DNA of 64,000 bases from contig NZ_CP034072.1 in NCBI RefSeq assembly GCF_003855255.1, positions 6,054,989 to 6,118,988 of the forward strand, written 5' to 3'. The stretch's first letter is position 1; each line of letters opens with the position of its first letter. Positions 1-8,442 of the stretch are shown piece by piece. Below the pieces are notes generated by a model. It had not been told where the DNA came from and ran no database searches. It saw only the letters and a list, made by a program, of their open reading frames with translations. A program made the position numbers and the translations under genes. The DNA is from Mycolicibacterium nivoides (GTDB lineage Bacteria; Actinomycetota; Actinomycetes; Mycobacteriales; Mycobacteriaceae).

Positions 1-1169
1 AGCGGCAGACCCGGCGGCCCGCACCCCAGGTCGCCCGGATTCCCGGTAATCGCATCGGGCACCGTCATCCGCGGTGGACCGCCCTGCCCGGTACGAGGGA
101 AGGGCGCAGGCATCGCCGGGGTGCCCGGTTGCCCGACTGGCGGGTCGGTGAGCTGAGAGGGCGCCAGGACGTTGGGGTCCAGCCCGAGGTCAGAGAACGC
201 CGCGTCGATGAATGGCTGAATGTACTGCCCGGGTGGAAGATTGACGACGAACCCTTTGAAGAACGGACCGGAGGACACCGACTCCCCAAGCGCCATCGCA
301 TAGGAGTTGAGGCGTTTGACAGCGTCCTGCAGTCGCTCCCGGCGGTTGTCGATGATGGCCAGCACCCCGTTGAGACGGTCCAGCGTCGACGTGAACGACT
401 CGCGGTTTTCCGCGATGAAGCCGCGGATCTGCCTACTGACCGCGACGATGCTGTTGGAGATGGAATCCAGCGCGGCACTCTGGGTCCGGATCTGCGTGAG
501 TAACGCGTTGGAGTTGGTGATCAGATCGACGATCTGGCTGCTTCGCTGGCCCAACACGGTGGACACCTTGCCCACATCCGACAGCAGTGACCGCAGCTGT
601 GTGTCGCGTTCGGCCAAGGTTCCAGAGAGGCGGGAGACTCCGTCCACCGCTGCACGCAACTCCGGGGGCGTATCGGCGAACGTCTCGGCGAGCGTCTGCA
701 GCGATGTCGACAACTCATCGGTGTCCAGACCGTTGATGGTCACGGACAGGTCACCCAGCGCATCGGCCAACTGATAGGGCGATGTGGTCAGCTCCAGCGG
801 GATCGGCCCCTCGAGCGGTGCGTCACCGCGTGGTGTCACCTCGACCACCTTGGCGCCCAGCACCGTTTTGGTCTTGATAGCGGCCTCGGAACGGTCCCCG
901 ACGAAGACGCTACGGTCGATGTCGAAGCCGACCACGACGCGATCGCCGTCCAGCCTGATAGAGGACACCTGCCCGACTCGCAGGCCGGCCACCTCCACCG
1001 GTGAGTCCGCTCGCAGCCCGGCCGCATCGGCAAACTGGGCGGTGTAGCTGTGGCCACTGCCCAGAAACGGGATCGCGTCGTAGTTCGTGGCGCCGACAAT
1101 GGCGGCGACGATTACCACCGACCCGACCACACCCACCTTGACCGGGTTGCGTTCTGCCATCGGTTTCAT
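1..1169 (-). CDS. mceC: MceC-type Mce family protein (3' end missing, runs off the window)
   Basis: Third Mce subunit of the operon, a presumed periplasmic or cell-wall lipid-binding subunit of an ABC-type lipid importer powered by MceG. One N-terminal membrane anchor (about residues 10-30) is followed by the Mce/MlaD beta domain (about 40-120, with FADAAGLRADSPVEVAGLRV) and a long helical region. The last visible residues are proline- and glycine-rich and the C-terminus lies beyond base 1. Start chosen at ATG 1169, whose ATGA overlaps the mceB stop; ATG 1160 in the same frame is the alternative. Family assignment is secure; the transported lipid cannot be read from the sequence. Confidence 0.9.
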   Translation of the reverse strand, partial: MKPMAERNPVKVGVVGSVVIVAAIVGATNYDAIPFLGSGHSYTAQFADAAGLRADSPVEVAGLRVGQVSSIRLDGDRVVVGFDIDRSVFVGDRSEAAIKTKTVLGAKVVEVTPRGDAPLEGPIPLELTTSPYQLADALGDLSVTINGLDTDELSTSLQTLAETFADTPPELRAAVDGVSRLSGTLAERDTQLRSLLSDVGKVSTVLGQRSSQIVDLITNSNALLTQIRTQSAALDSISNSIVAVSRQIRGFIAENRESFTSTLDRLNGVLAIIDNRRERLQDAVKRLNSYAMALGESVSSGPFFKGFVVNLPPGQYIQPFIDAAFSDLGLDPNVLAPSQLTDPPVGQPGTPAMPAPFPRTGQGGPPRMTVPDAITGNPGDLGCGPPGLP

Positions 1170-2194
1170 TTCGGCGTGCACCTGCCCGAAGTCTGAGCCG
1201 CCGCCTTGATGTAGACCGGCTGGCCGCCCTTGCCATTGACCTTGATGATCGCCTCACAGATGTAAAAGGCGAACCAATCTCCGTAGAGCCCCTGCCGACC
1301 CAACATTCGATAGGCGTCCGGCAGGGTGTTCAGCAGGTCGTCGAAGTAGTCGTGTTTGTTGAGCACGATGGTCGCCGCCCGGTCGGTCTCCTGTCGCACC
1401 TTTTGGATCGCCGGGCGCGACTGCGCGAGCAGATCGGCAACTTCACGGGCGGTGGTGTCGATGTTCGCCGTCGCATCGGCGATCCCGTCCTTGCGCGCGG
1501 CCAGGGCAGCGGTCAGTTCATCGAGCCGACCGAGCGCTTTGCCGAAGTCGGCGTCATTGTCACCGATCGCGCCGAGCACGAGATCGAGATTGTTGATCAG
1601 GTCCCCGATCAACGCGTCACGGTCTGCCAGCGCGTCGGTGAACGTGGCGGTCTGTCCCAGCAGGGAGCTGATGGTGCGGCCCTGACCCTGGAAGGCCTGG
1701 ATGAGTTGGCCGGACAGAGCGTTGATCTGGTCGGGGTCCAATGCGCGGAACAAGGGGCGGAATCCGCCGATCAGGGTGTCGAGGTCCAGTGCGGGTGCGG
1801 TGTTGGCCGCCGCGATGGTGTCACCCGGTTTCAGCGGGGCCCCGCCGCCAGCACCAGCTTCCAGTGCCAGATAGCGGTCGCCGTATAGGTTGTCGAAACG
1901 GACGACGGCGCGGCTGCTCTGGGTGAGCACCACGGAGTCGTCGACCTCGAACTCGACACCGACCAGATTGTCCCGGCCGATCGTGAGATCACCGACCTTG
2001 CCGACCTCGACACCGGCGATCCTGACGAAGTCGCCACTCTTGAGTCCGCCGACGTTGCTGAACAAGGCCCGGTAGGCCTGCTGCGGCTGGAATCGCGCCT
2101 GTGCGAACACCGCCACCAGGGCGAACAACCCCAACAGGCAGACAGTACAAAAGATCATCAGGCGCCACAGGACGGCCCCCAATCGTGCGTTCAT
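1166..2194 (-). CDS. mceB: MceB-type Mce family protein
   Basis: Second Mce subunit, 342 residues, the usual length. It has an N-terminal hydrophobic anchor (about residues 10-31), then the Mce domain (about 38-120) with a NVGGLKSGDFVRIAGVEVG stretch, then a long helical region and a short Cys-containing tail. Such proteins form hexameric rings and tunnels for lipids between membrane and envelope. The ATG overlaps the mceA stop (ATGA) and its TGA overlaps the mceC ATG, so translation is probably coupled through the operon. Confidence 0.93.
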   Translation of the reverse strand: MNARLGAVLWRLMIFCTVCLLGLFALVAVFAQARFQPQQAYRALFSNVGGLKSGDFVRIAGVEVGKVGDLTIGRDNLVGVEFEVDDSVVLTQSSRAVVRFDNLYGDRYLALEAGAGGGAPLKPGDTIAAANTAPALDLDTLIGGFRPLFRALDPDQINALSGQLIQAFQGQGRTISSLLGQTATFTDALADRDALIGDLINNLDLVLGAIGDNDADFGKALGRLDELTAALAARKDGIADATANIDTTAREVADLLAQSRPAIQKVRQETDRAATIVLNKHDYFDDLLNTLPDAYRMLGRQGLYGDWFAFYICEAIIKVNGKGGQPVYIKAAAQTSGRCTPK

Positions 2195-3654
2195 GGCGAG
2201 GACGCTCCTATCGGAGGGGTGGGTGCGGTTTTCTGCGGGGTCGGCGGTGTCCCCATCGGGAACGGAGCCTCGAATGCCTCGGATCCCGGCGTCGGCCCGG
2301 GTGCGCGCGGCGCGCCGGGTGGCGGGGCCGGAGGCAGGCCTGGATACAACGGGCTGCCATCCGCTGCATACTGCGGGGCACCATAGGGCGGGCCACCGGG
2401 ATACGGAACCGGTGCGGGTGCAGGGCCTTCCAAGTCACGAATGCTCGGCGGTTCGGGAACGGCGCGGGTGACCGGGAAGTAGTTCGCCCAACCGGGAAAT
2501 CCGATGCCTGGGTTGATCCGGATGTCGTTGCCGGTGCCCCACCCGGTGTTGGTCACCAACTGCCGGACCGGGAATTGCTTGCTCGGGTCGGGCAACGATC
2601 CGCAACCGGGCTTACCTCCTGGGCCGCCCTTGGCACCCACGATGGGGAGGTTGTCGGGATACCGATACTGATCCTGTCCCCAAGCCAGCGAAGAGTCCAG
2701 GATGATCGAGTACCCGTTGCCCCCTTCGGCCTGCGCCCCACCGTTGTCGATAAACCACTGGGCACCCAGCAATGTGCAGGTGAGCGCCGGATGATGTTCG
2801 AAGAGCAGCGACGTCGTGGGTTGCAGCGCATCGACTGTGCGCACCAGATCGTCCTTGGCGGTACCGAGCAATTGTGTTCCGCTGTCGGCAAATCCGAGGA
2901 CATTGACCAGCAGCGCATCGATATCCCCGGCGCGTTCGGACACTGTGGTCGAAGTCGTGCTCAGGGCGTCCAGAGCCGTCAACAGATCGCCCGCGGCCGC
3001 ACCGTAGGTGGTGGCGAAGTCGTGCACCGCGTGCAGGTCGGTGCGAATGGTCTCGCTTCGCGGGTTGAGCGCCAGTAGGACCTGGTTCGCATCGCTGGTG
3101 GCCTGGCCGATGGCTTCGCCCTGCCCGCGCACGCCCTCGGCGATGGCACTCAGGGTCGCATTCAATTTCGCCGGGTCGATCTTGTCGAGCAACCCGACGA
3201 TGTTCTCGAACACGGTGTTGACCTCGCTGGTCGTGTCACTTGACCGCAGGGTTTGGTGAGCGGTGATCCGTTCGGGGCTCGGGTCGCTCGGGTAGATCAG
3301 GTCGACGTATTTGGCGCCGAAGGCAGTTGTCGCGTTTATCTGAGCGGCCACGTTGGCGGGGATGTACCTAACGTATTCCGGGTCGATCGCCAGCGTCATG
3401 ACGGCGGTCCCGCCGGTGGCGGATCGAACATCGGTGACATGGCCGACGGCAAGCCCGCGCATCTTCACCTTGCCGCCGGGTTCCATTACCAGTCCGGATC
3501 TGTCGGCAGTCAGCGTGACCAGAACATAAGACCGGAGCCAGCCGTTGAACAGTGCGACGGTCGCCACCGCCACCGCTACCAGAGCGAGCACCAGCAGGCC
3601 GGCCGACCACGCGGGGCGGATTCGTGAATTTTTCACCGGGAGCATGTCGATCAC
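2191..3654 (-). CDS. mceA: MceA-type Mce family protein
   Basis: First Mce subunit, about 487 residues. A membrane anchor (about residues 14-34) precedes the Mce domain (about 40-125; KVKMRGLAVGHVTDV). The C-terminal 100 residues are a proline/alanine/glycine-rich tail, common in MceA proteins and probably lying in the cell wall. GTG 3654 overlaps the yrbEB stop (GTGA) and is preferred; ATG 3645 in the same frame is possible. It is the third gene of the operon, read leftwards. Confidence 0.92.
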   Translation of the reverse strand: MIDMLPVKNSRIRPAWSAGLLVLALVAVAVATVALFNGWLRSYVLVTLTADRSGLVMEPGGKVKMRGLAVGHVTDVRSATGGTAVMTLAIDPEYVRYIPANVAAQINATTAFGAKYVDLIYPSDPSPERITAHQTLRSSDTTSEVNTVFENIVGLLDKIDPAKLNATLSAIAEGVRGQGEAIGQATSDANQVLLALNPRSETIRTDLHAVHDFATTYGAAAGDLLTALDALSTTSTTVSERAGDIDALLVNVLGFADSGTQLLGTAKDDLVRTVDALQPTTSLLFEHHPALTCTLLGAQWFIDNGGAQAEGGNGYSIILDSSLAWGQDQYRYPDNLPIVGAKGGPGGKPGCGSLPDPSKQFPVRQLVTNTGWGTGNDIRINPGIGFPGWANYFPVTRAVPEPPSIRDLEGPAPAPVPYPGGPPYGAPQYAADGSPLYPGLPPAPPPGAPRAPGPTPGSEAFEAPFPMGTPPTPQKTAPTPPIGASSP

Positions 3655-4502
3655 CCAGACAGGTTGAAGTTGCCGGAACGTCCATAGACAGACAGGGAAA
3701 TCACCAAGGTGACGAACACGACGACGATCAGCGAGGTCCGAACCGCGCGGCCGACTGCCTCCCCGACTCCCGCCGGACCACCGCTGGCGCTGAATCCGTA
3801 ATAGGTGTGAATGACCATGACCGCCAATGCCATTGCCACCGCCTGGACGAAGGACCACACCAGATCCATCGGGTTGAGGAAGGTCTTGAAGTAATGGTCG
3901 TAGACGCCCGTCGACTGCCCGTAGACCACCGTCGTTCCCACGCGCGCGGATACGAAGGACATCAATACGGCTACGCAGTACAGCGGGACAACGACGATGA
4001 CACCGGCCATCAGCCTGGTCGAGGCGAGGTAGGAGATCGACCGCACCCCCATGACCTCGAGCGCATCGATTTCCTCAGCGATGCGCATGGCACCCAGTTG
4101 TGCCGTCGCTCCGGCTCCGATGGTGGCGGCCAGCCCGATACCCGTCGTCAAGGGCCCGATGATCCGGACGTTGAGATACGCCGAGGTGAAACCCGTCAGA
4201 GCCTCTACCCCGACACCGGCCAGCGTGTTGTATCCCTGCACCGCGATCAGTGCGCCCGCCGACATCGTCAGGAACGCGACGATGACGATCGTCCCGCCCA
4301 CCACCGCCAATGCTCCGGCGCCCAGGCTCATCTGGGCGATCTGAACGGCGACCTCGGCGCGGTAGTGCACGACGGCGTCACCCACCGAACGGATGGTCTG
4401 CCCGTAGAACTGGGTCTGCAGACCCAACTGATTCCAGCCGTCGCGGATGGTGCGTGTCGCGCGCCGCAGGCGTGGCCGGAGCGTGCTCGGGACCCCGGTC
4501 AC
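3651..4502 (-). CDS. yrbEB: YrbEB-type Mce permease (MlaE family)
   Basis: Integral membrane permease of the Mce importer, 283 residues, with several hydrophobic helices and the conserved MlaE-type region around EEIDALEVMGVRSISYL. It pairs with YrbEA to form the channel driven by an MceG ATPase encoded elsewhere. GTG 4502 overlaps the yrbEA stop (GTGA). The same frame stays open much further upstream, but that part is antisense-frame sequence of yrbEA and does not resemble this family. Confidence 0.93.
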   Translation of the reverse strand: MTGVPSTLRPRLRRATRTIRDGWNQLGLQTQFYGQTIRSVGDAVVHYRAEVAVQIAQMSLGAGALAVVGGTIVIVAFLTMSAGALIAVQGYNTLAGVGVEALTGFTSAYLNVRIIGPLTTGIGLAATIGAGATAQLGAMRIAEEIDALEVMGVRSISYLASTRLMAGVIVVVPLYCVAVLMSFVSARVGTTVVYGQSTGVYDHYFKTFLNPMDLVWSFVQAVAMALAVMVIHTYYGFSASGGPAGVGEAVGRAVRTSLIVVVFVTLVISLSVYGRSGNFNLSG

Positions 4503-5266
4503 ATCGTCGCCTGTACACCGACAGCCGTGACCAACAGGTTGATCACGAACAACGCCATGAACGAAAACACCACCGTCTCGTTGACGGCGTTGCCGACTCC
4601 GGCCGGCCCGCCTCCGACCGAGATTCCCTTGTAGCAGCCGACCAGAGCGGCCACCAGTCCGAAAAGCGCCGCCTTGACCACCGAGATCACGATCTCGGCG
4701 CCACCGGTGAACAACGTCATCCCGGCGACGAATGCACCGGGAGTCACATGCTGGACGAACACCGAGAAGAAGAATCCGCCCAGGATCCCCACCACACAGA
4801 CAACCGAGTTCAACAGCAGCGCGACGATCACAGTGGCCACGACACGGGGGACCACCAGCGCTTGTAGGGGATCGATTCCCATCACTCGCATCGCGTCGAG
4901 TTCGTCGCGGATCGTCCGTGCGCCCAGGTCCGCGCACATCGCGGTAGCCGCAGCTCCGGCGACCACGAGAACCGTTACCAACGGACCGATCTGGGTGACG
5001 GCACCGAAGGCGGCACTGGCACCCGAGAAGTCCGCCGCACCGAACTCGACCAGCAGGATATTGAAGATGAAAACCGATAGCACGGTGAACGGGATGGACA
5101 GCATCACCGTCGGCACGATGGACACCCGTGCCACGAACCACATCTGAAAGATGCACTCGCGCCATGCGAACGGCGGTCTCGGCAGCAGCATCGCGGTGTC
5201 GATGACGATTGCGATGAAACCACCGATACCTCGCATGGGTTTGGCGATCAAGTCGACGCTGACCAC
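4499..5266 (-). CDS. yrbEA: YrbEA-type Mce permease (MlaE family)
   Basis: First gene of the operon, a 255-residue multi-spanning permease with the MlaE signature region RDELDAMRVMGIDPLQALVV. GTG 5266 is preferred because the family homology begins there (VDLIAKPMRGIGGF) and a purine-rich AGCAGG lies just upstream; the frame is open for another 67 codons that do not look like family sequence. It should form the YrbEA/YrbEB heterodimer in the plasma membrane. Its promoter must lie in the 180 bp before the divergent Mam gene, where an inverted repeat is found. Confidence 0.9.
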   Translation of the reverse strand: MVSVDLIAKPMRGIGGFIAIVIDTAMLLPRPPFAWRECIFQMWFVARVSIVPTVMLSIPFTVLSVFIFNILLVEFGAADFSGASAAFGAVTQIGPLVTVLVVAGAAATAMCADLGARTIRDELDAMRVMGIDPLQALVVPRVVATVIVALLLNSVVCVVGILGGFFFSVFVQHVTPGAFVAGMTLFTGGAEIVISVVKAALFGLVAALVGCYKGISVGGGPAGVGNAVNETVVFSFMALFVINLLVTAVGVQATM

Positions 5267-5357
5267 TACACCTGCTTCCGATCGGTCGCGGTGCGAGGCG
5301 GCACCGCTGCTCAGCTGAGTGCAACAGGTCGCGGTACGGACCCGCAACGACAGCGAT

Positions 5358-5409
5358 TTCAAATGGTGCAGAGCACATTTGACGCCATCCAGCACTCGCA
5401 CCATTTGAA
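5358..5409. promoter_or_regulatory. Inverted repeat in the mce/mam divergent promoter region
   Basis: TTCAAATGGTGC (5358-5369) and its exact reverse complement GCACCATTTGAA (5398-5409) face each other with centres 40 bp apart, about four helical turns. A third, shorter copy GCACATTTGA lies at 5373-5382. The position between yrbEA and the first Mam gene suggests binding of a dimeric regulator to both promoters. No regulator gene is adjacent. Confidence 0.55.
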
Positions 5410-5448
5410 GTGCCCGGACTTGACCGCAGCGTGGAACCTCAGCCGACA

Positions 5449-6060
5449 ATGGCGAGGAAGCTGTCAACCACGAGACGGATGCGCAGGGCCAAGTTGAGCG
5501 AAACGGTTGCCCCGGAATGCCCGGAGATGACGTCCTTCGATCACGATGACGATCACGATCACGAACCGCGACCGTCTCGTCGCGTGCGACTACGGCCGAC
5601 CTGGTTGCTGTATGCAGCGACCATTCTGATGCTGACCGCGCTGTGCGTATTCCTCGGTGTCCGCTATTACGACGACAGCCAGCAGCTACGCCGCCAAGAG
5701 TCGTTTCTGGCGGAGGCCCGTGAGGGCGCGGAGATGCTGACCACCATCGACGCCGCCAATGTGCAAAACGACGTGGCCCGCATCATCGCCTCCTCCACCG
5801 GACCGTTCCTGGACGATTTCCAGCGGCGGTCACCGTCCTTCGTCGAGGCGGTGACAAGAGCCCAGTCCACGTCCCGCGGCACCGTGCTGGAGGCGGGCCT
5901 CGAGCAGATCCGCGGGGATCAGGCCGACGTTCTGGTCACGATGGCGGTGACGACATCGATCAATGGCGCCCAGGCGCCACCTCGGCAGTGGCGCATGCGG
6001 ATCGGCGTTCGACAGGACGGATCGACGATGAAGGTATCCAATGTGGAATTTGTTCCCTGA
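5449..6060 (+). CDS. Mce-associated membrane protein (Mam), first copy
   Basis: About 203 residues from ATG 5449, or 177 from ATG 5527. A basic and His/Asp-rich N-terminus (DHDDDHDHE) precedes one transmembrane helix (LLYAATILMLTALCVFLGV) and an extracytoplasmic domain of the Mam/VirB8-like kind. Mam proteins stabilise or assist Mce complexes. In most mycobacterial loci they follow mceF on the same strand; here they are divergent from yrbEA. The 3' end overlaps the next gene by 20 bp. Confidence 0.75.
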   Translation: MARKLSTTRRMRRAKLSETVAPECPEMTSFDHDDDHDHEPRPSRRVRLRPTWLLYAATILMLTALCVFLGVRYYDDSQQLRRQESFLAEAREGAEMLTTIDAANVQNDVARIIASSTGPFLDDFQRRSPSFVEAVTRAQSTSRGTVLEAGLEQIRGDQADVLVTMAVTTSINGAQAPPRQWRMRIGVRQDGSTMKVSNVEFVP

Positions 6061-6535
6061 TCGCCGCCCGGCACCCGCAGTCATCGTCGGGTGCGTGGCG
6101 CTAACGTTGACCTGCGGTGCAGGTTGGCTCAGATTTCACGATGGCCAACAGAGTGCGGCACTGCTGGGCGGTCCGGAATCGGTTCGCGCCGCTACCGAGG
6201 GCACGATCGCGATGCTCAGCTACTCCCCCGACACCGTCGATACGGATCTGCTGGCTGTGCGCGACCGACTTACCGGCGATTTCCGCGAGTCGTTCACCGC
6301 GTTGGTGAACGATGTGGTGATCCCCGGTGCACGAGAGAAGAAGATCCACTCCAGCGCAACGGTTCCCGCCGCCGCCTCGGTAGCGGCCGACAATGCCCAC
6401 GCCACGGTGTTGGTCTATGTCAACCAAACCACCGTGGTCGCCGATGATCCACCTACCGATACCACAACCAGCGTGAAAGTAGGCCTCGAGCAGATCGACG
6501 GACGATGGCTGATCTCTGACTTCGCGCCCATCTGA
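6041..6535 (+). CDS. Mce-associated membrane protein (Mam), second copy
   Basis: 164 residues with an N-terminal membrane helix (AVIVGCVALTLTCGAGWL) and a Mam-type outer domain ending in GLEQIDGRWLISDFAPI, typical of this family's C-terminus. It overlaps the preceding Mam gene, so the two are probably co-translated and may pair. The substrate or partner Mce complex is presumably the adjacent divergent operon. Confidence 0.78.
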   Translation: MWNLFPDRRPAPAVIVGCVALTLTCGAGWLRFHDGQQSAALLGGPESVRAATEGTIAMLSYSPDTVDTDLLAVRDRLTGDFRESFTALVNDVVIPGAREKKIHSSATVPAAASVAADNAHATVLVYVNQTTVVADDPPTDTTTSVKVGLEQIDGRWLISDFAPI

Positions 6536-6552
6536 ACAGAAACAGGACCCAC

Positions 6553-7065
6553 ATGAAGACACCGATTGCGGCGGCGACCGCCGCGCTGGCGGTCGTCATC
6601 TCCGCACACCCGGCCAATGCGGATAGCAATCGGCTCAACTCCTCGGTGGTGCAGATGGTGAGCATCGTGCAGTACAAGGCGGGCTGCCGGGAGAAGGTCC
6701 GAGTCCACGCTCAACTGCAGCAGGCCGCCCAACGGCACGCGCTCAATGTCCGTGATGACCGGGCGCTGGCCGGCCATATCGGATCCGACGGCTCCACAGC
6801 TCAACAGCGCGCGGCGGCAGCGGGATATCCAGGCTCTGTCCAGGAGACAGTGGCGATCAACCCCGCTCTGGCGATCAGTTCGATGGAACTGATCAACATG
6901 TGGTACTCGCACCCGGAGGACCTCGCAGTGATGAGAAACTGTGCGAACACCGACATCGGGGTCTGGTCGGAGAACTCGCTGGATCGCACTGTGGTTGTCG
7001 CTGTATACGGAAGTCCTCCGCACGATGCCGCCAGTATGCCTACAGGAGGCGGAGATTCACGCTGA
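6553..7065 (+). CDS. Secreted CAP-domain protein
   Basis: 170 residues with a Sec signal peptide; an AxA site (ANA before DS) predicts cleavage near residue 23. The mature part resembles mycobacterial CAP/SCP-like proteins: an early Cys (YKAGC), a helix with HAQLQQAAQRHALN, DRALAGHIGSDGS, and a late NCANTDIGVW segment whose Cys could pair with the first. AGGA lies upstream of ATG 6553, 17 bp after the Mam gene, so it probably shares that operon. Mycobacterial CAP-like proteins are mostly uncharacterised; a lipid-binding role is possible. Confidence 0.72.
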   Translation: MKTPIAAATAALAVVISAHPANADSNRLNSSVVQMVSIVQYKAGCREKVRVHAQLQQAAQRHALNVRDDRALAGHIGSDGSTAQQRAAAAGYPGSVQETVAINPALAISSMELINMWYSHPEDLAVMRNCANTDIGVWSENSLDRTVVVAVYGSPPHDAASMPTGGGDSR

Positions 7066-7200
7066 AGGTGCGTGGTTGATCGGAGTAGTGCCAACACCAC
7101 GCAGTGTTCTTCCCAATGCCGTTGCGATCAGCAAAGCTGAAAAATGGCACTGTCGGCTACCCCGCAGCGCCCGGCGCTTGCGAGAGAAAGAGTGACAAAC

Positions 7201-8388
7201 ATGGTTCAACCGGCCACCGATCGGCGTCCGACTGTGGACTTCGACCACTACGATCAGCGTATCGCGCACCGCATCCACGATGTATATCGCGATCTGCGCA
7301 GCGAGAACCCGATGCAGTGGACCGATCGCCACGGCGGCTTCTGGATTGCGACCGGATATGAACCGATTCACGCGATCGCCTCGGCACCAGACGATTTCAC
7401 CTCCGGCGAGGCGCTCATTCCAGACATGACTGCGGGCAATCCGCTGATTCCGCAGATGCTTCAGGACCCCGAACACCGTCTCTACCGCACGCTGCTGCGC
7501 GACTGGTTCACGCCGCGCCGCATCACAGGCTTCGAGCCGGCCCTGCGAGAGCTTACGGCCGAAATGCTGGCATCGTTGACCTCGCCGGCAGATCTGGCCA
7601 CCGACTTCGCACTGCCCATCCCGATGGAGATGATCCTGCGGGTGGTTGGCGTCCAGGTGCAGAACATGGATCTCATCCGTGACGGAGTTCGATACATGGT
7701 CGACCAGGCCGGTCAGGACACCAGCGGCGCGGTCGACGCATGGCAGGGCGCAATGACTTTCGTCCAGGACGTCATCATCGCACCGCTTCGCGAGAACCCA
7801 GGTGACGACCTGCTCAGCTACCTGCTCGCCAAGCAGCCGGAAGTGACGGAACTCACCGACGATGTGATCGCCGCAATCGGATTCAGCATGATCGGCGCCG
7901 GCTTCGACACGACCTACAAAACGCTGGCCACGACGCTGGCCTACTTCGCCGAGAATCCGGAGGTACAGGAGCAGGCGCGGAAGTCTCCGTCAGCCCAGGT
8001 CGTTGAGGAGGCCCTCCGACTGTTCGCGCCCGTGGTGACCGGGCGCACGGTCACCGCCGATACCACGGTGGCGGGCCAGACCCTCAAGTCGGGCGAGCGG
8101 GTACTGCTCGCGCTGCCGGCGGCCAACCGCGACCCGGCCGAGTTCGCCGAACCTGACCAGCCCAAGTTCGACCGAAATAACGTCCGCCACTTGACCTTCG
8201 GGAGTGGTATTCACAAGTGCCTGGGCATGCACCTGGCGCGGCTGGAGCTCAGAGTGGCCATCGAAGAGGTATTCCGGGCGTTCGACCACTTCCATGTCAC
8301 ACCCGGCGAACAGGTCAAGTACGTGCAGAGCCAGGTATGGGGAGCGGTGTCGGTCCCCATCTCGTTCACTCGCGCCACGCTCGTGTAG
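7201..8388 (+). CDS. Cytochrome P450
   Basis: Soluble bacterial P450 of 395 residues. It shows the oxygen-binding I-helix motif GAGFDTT (about 232-238), the K-helix ExxR as EEALR (about 269-273) and the heme loop FGSGIHKCLG with the axial ligand near Cys340. It needs ferredoxin and reductase partners, not seen nearby. ATG 7201 is chosen over the in-frame ATG 7144 because GAGAGAAAG sits just before it and homology starts at DFDHYD. The substrate is unknown; the neighbours (isochorismatase-like protein, lipase relic) give little guidance. Confidence 0.95.
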   Translation: MVQPATDRRPTVDFDHYDQRIAHRIHDVYRDLRSENPMQWTDRHGGFWIATGYEPIHAIASAPDDFTSGEALIPDMTAGNPLIPQMLQDPEHRLYRTLLRDWFTPRRITGFEPALRELTAEMLASLTSPADLATDFALPIPMEMILRVVGVQVQNMDLIRDGVRYMVDQAGQDTSGAVDAWQGAMTFVQDVIIAPLRENPGDDLLSYLLAKQPEVTELTDDVIAAIGFSMIGAGFDTTYKTLATTLAYFAENPEVQEQARKSPSAQVVEEALRLFAPVVTGRTVTADTTVAGQTLKSGERVLLALPAANRDPAEFAEPDQPKFDRNNVRHLTFGSGIHKCLGMHLARLELRVAIEEVFRAFDHFHVTPGEQVKYVQSQVWGAVSVPISFTRATLV

Positions 8389-8442
8389 TGCCCCGCCCCT
8401 CACCAACGTGGCCGGGCTCAGCACAACCGCAGGGACAAACTG

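Noticed and set aside
2101..3078. Long plus-strand frame antisense to mceA/mceB
   Set aside because: Arg/Gly-rich shadow translation of GC-rich coding DNA; the minus-strand genes have clear Mce domains.
3651..5378. A 575-codon open frame spanning yrbEB and the region opposite in frame to yrbEA
   Set aside because: Only the part from GTG 4502 resembles MlaE permeases; the upstream part is a shadow of yrbEA in another frame, lacking any hydrophobic pattern.
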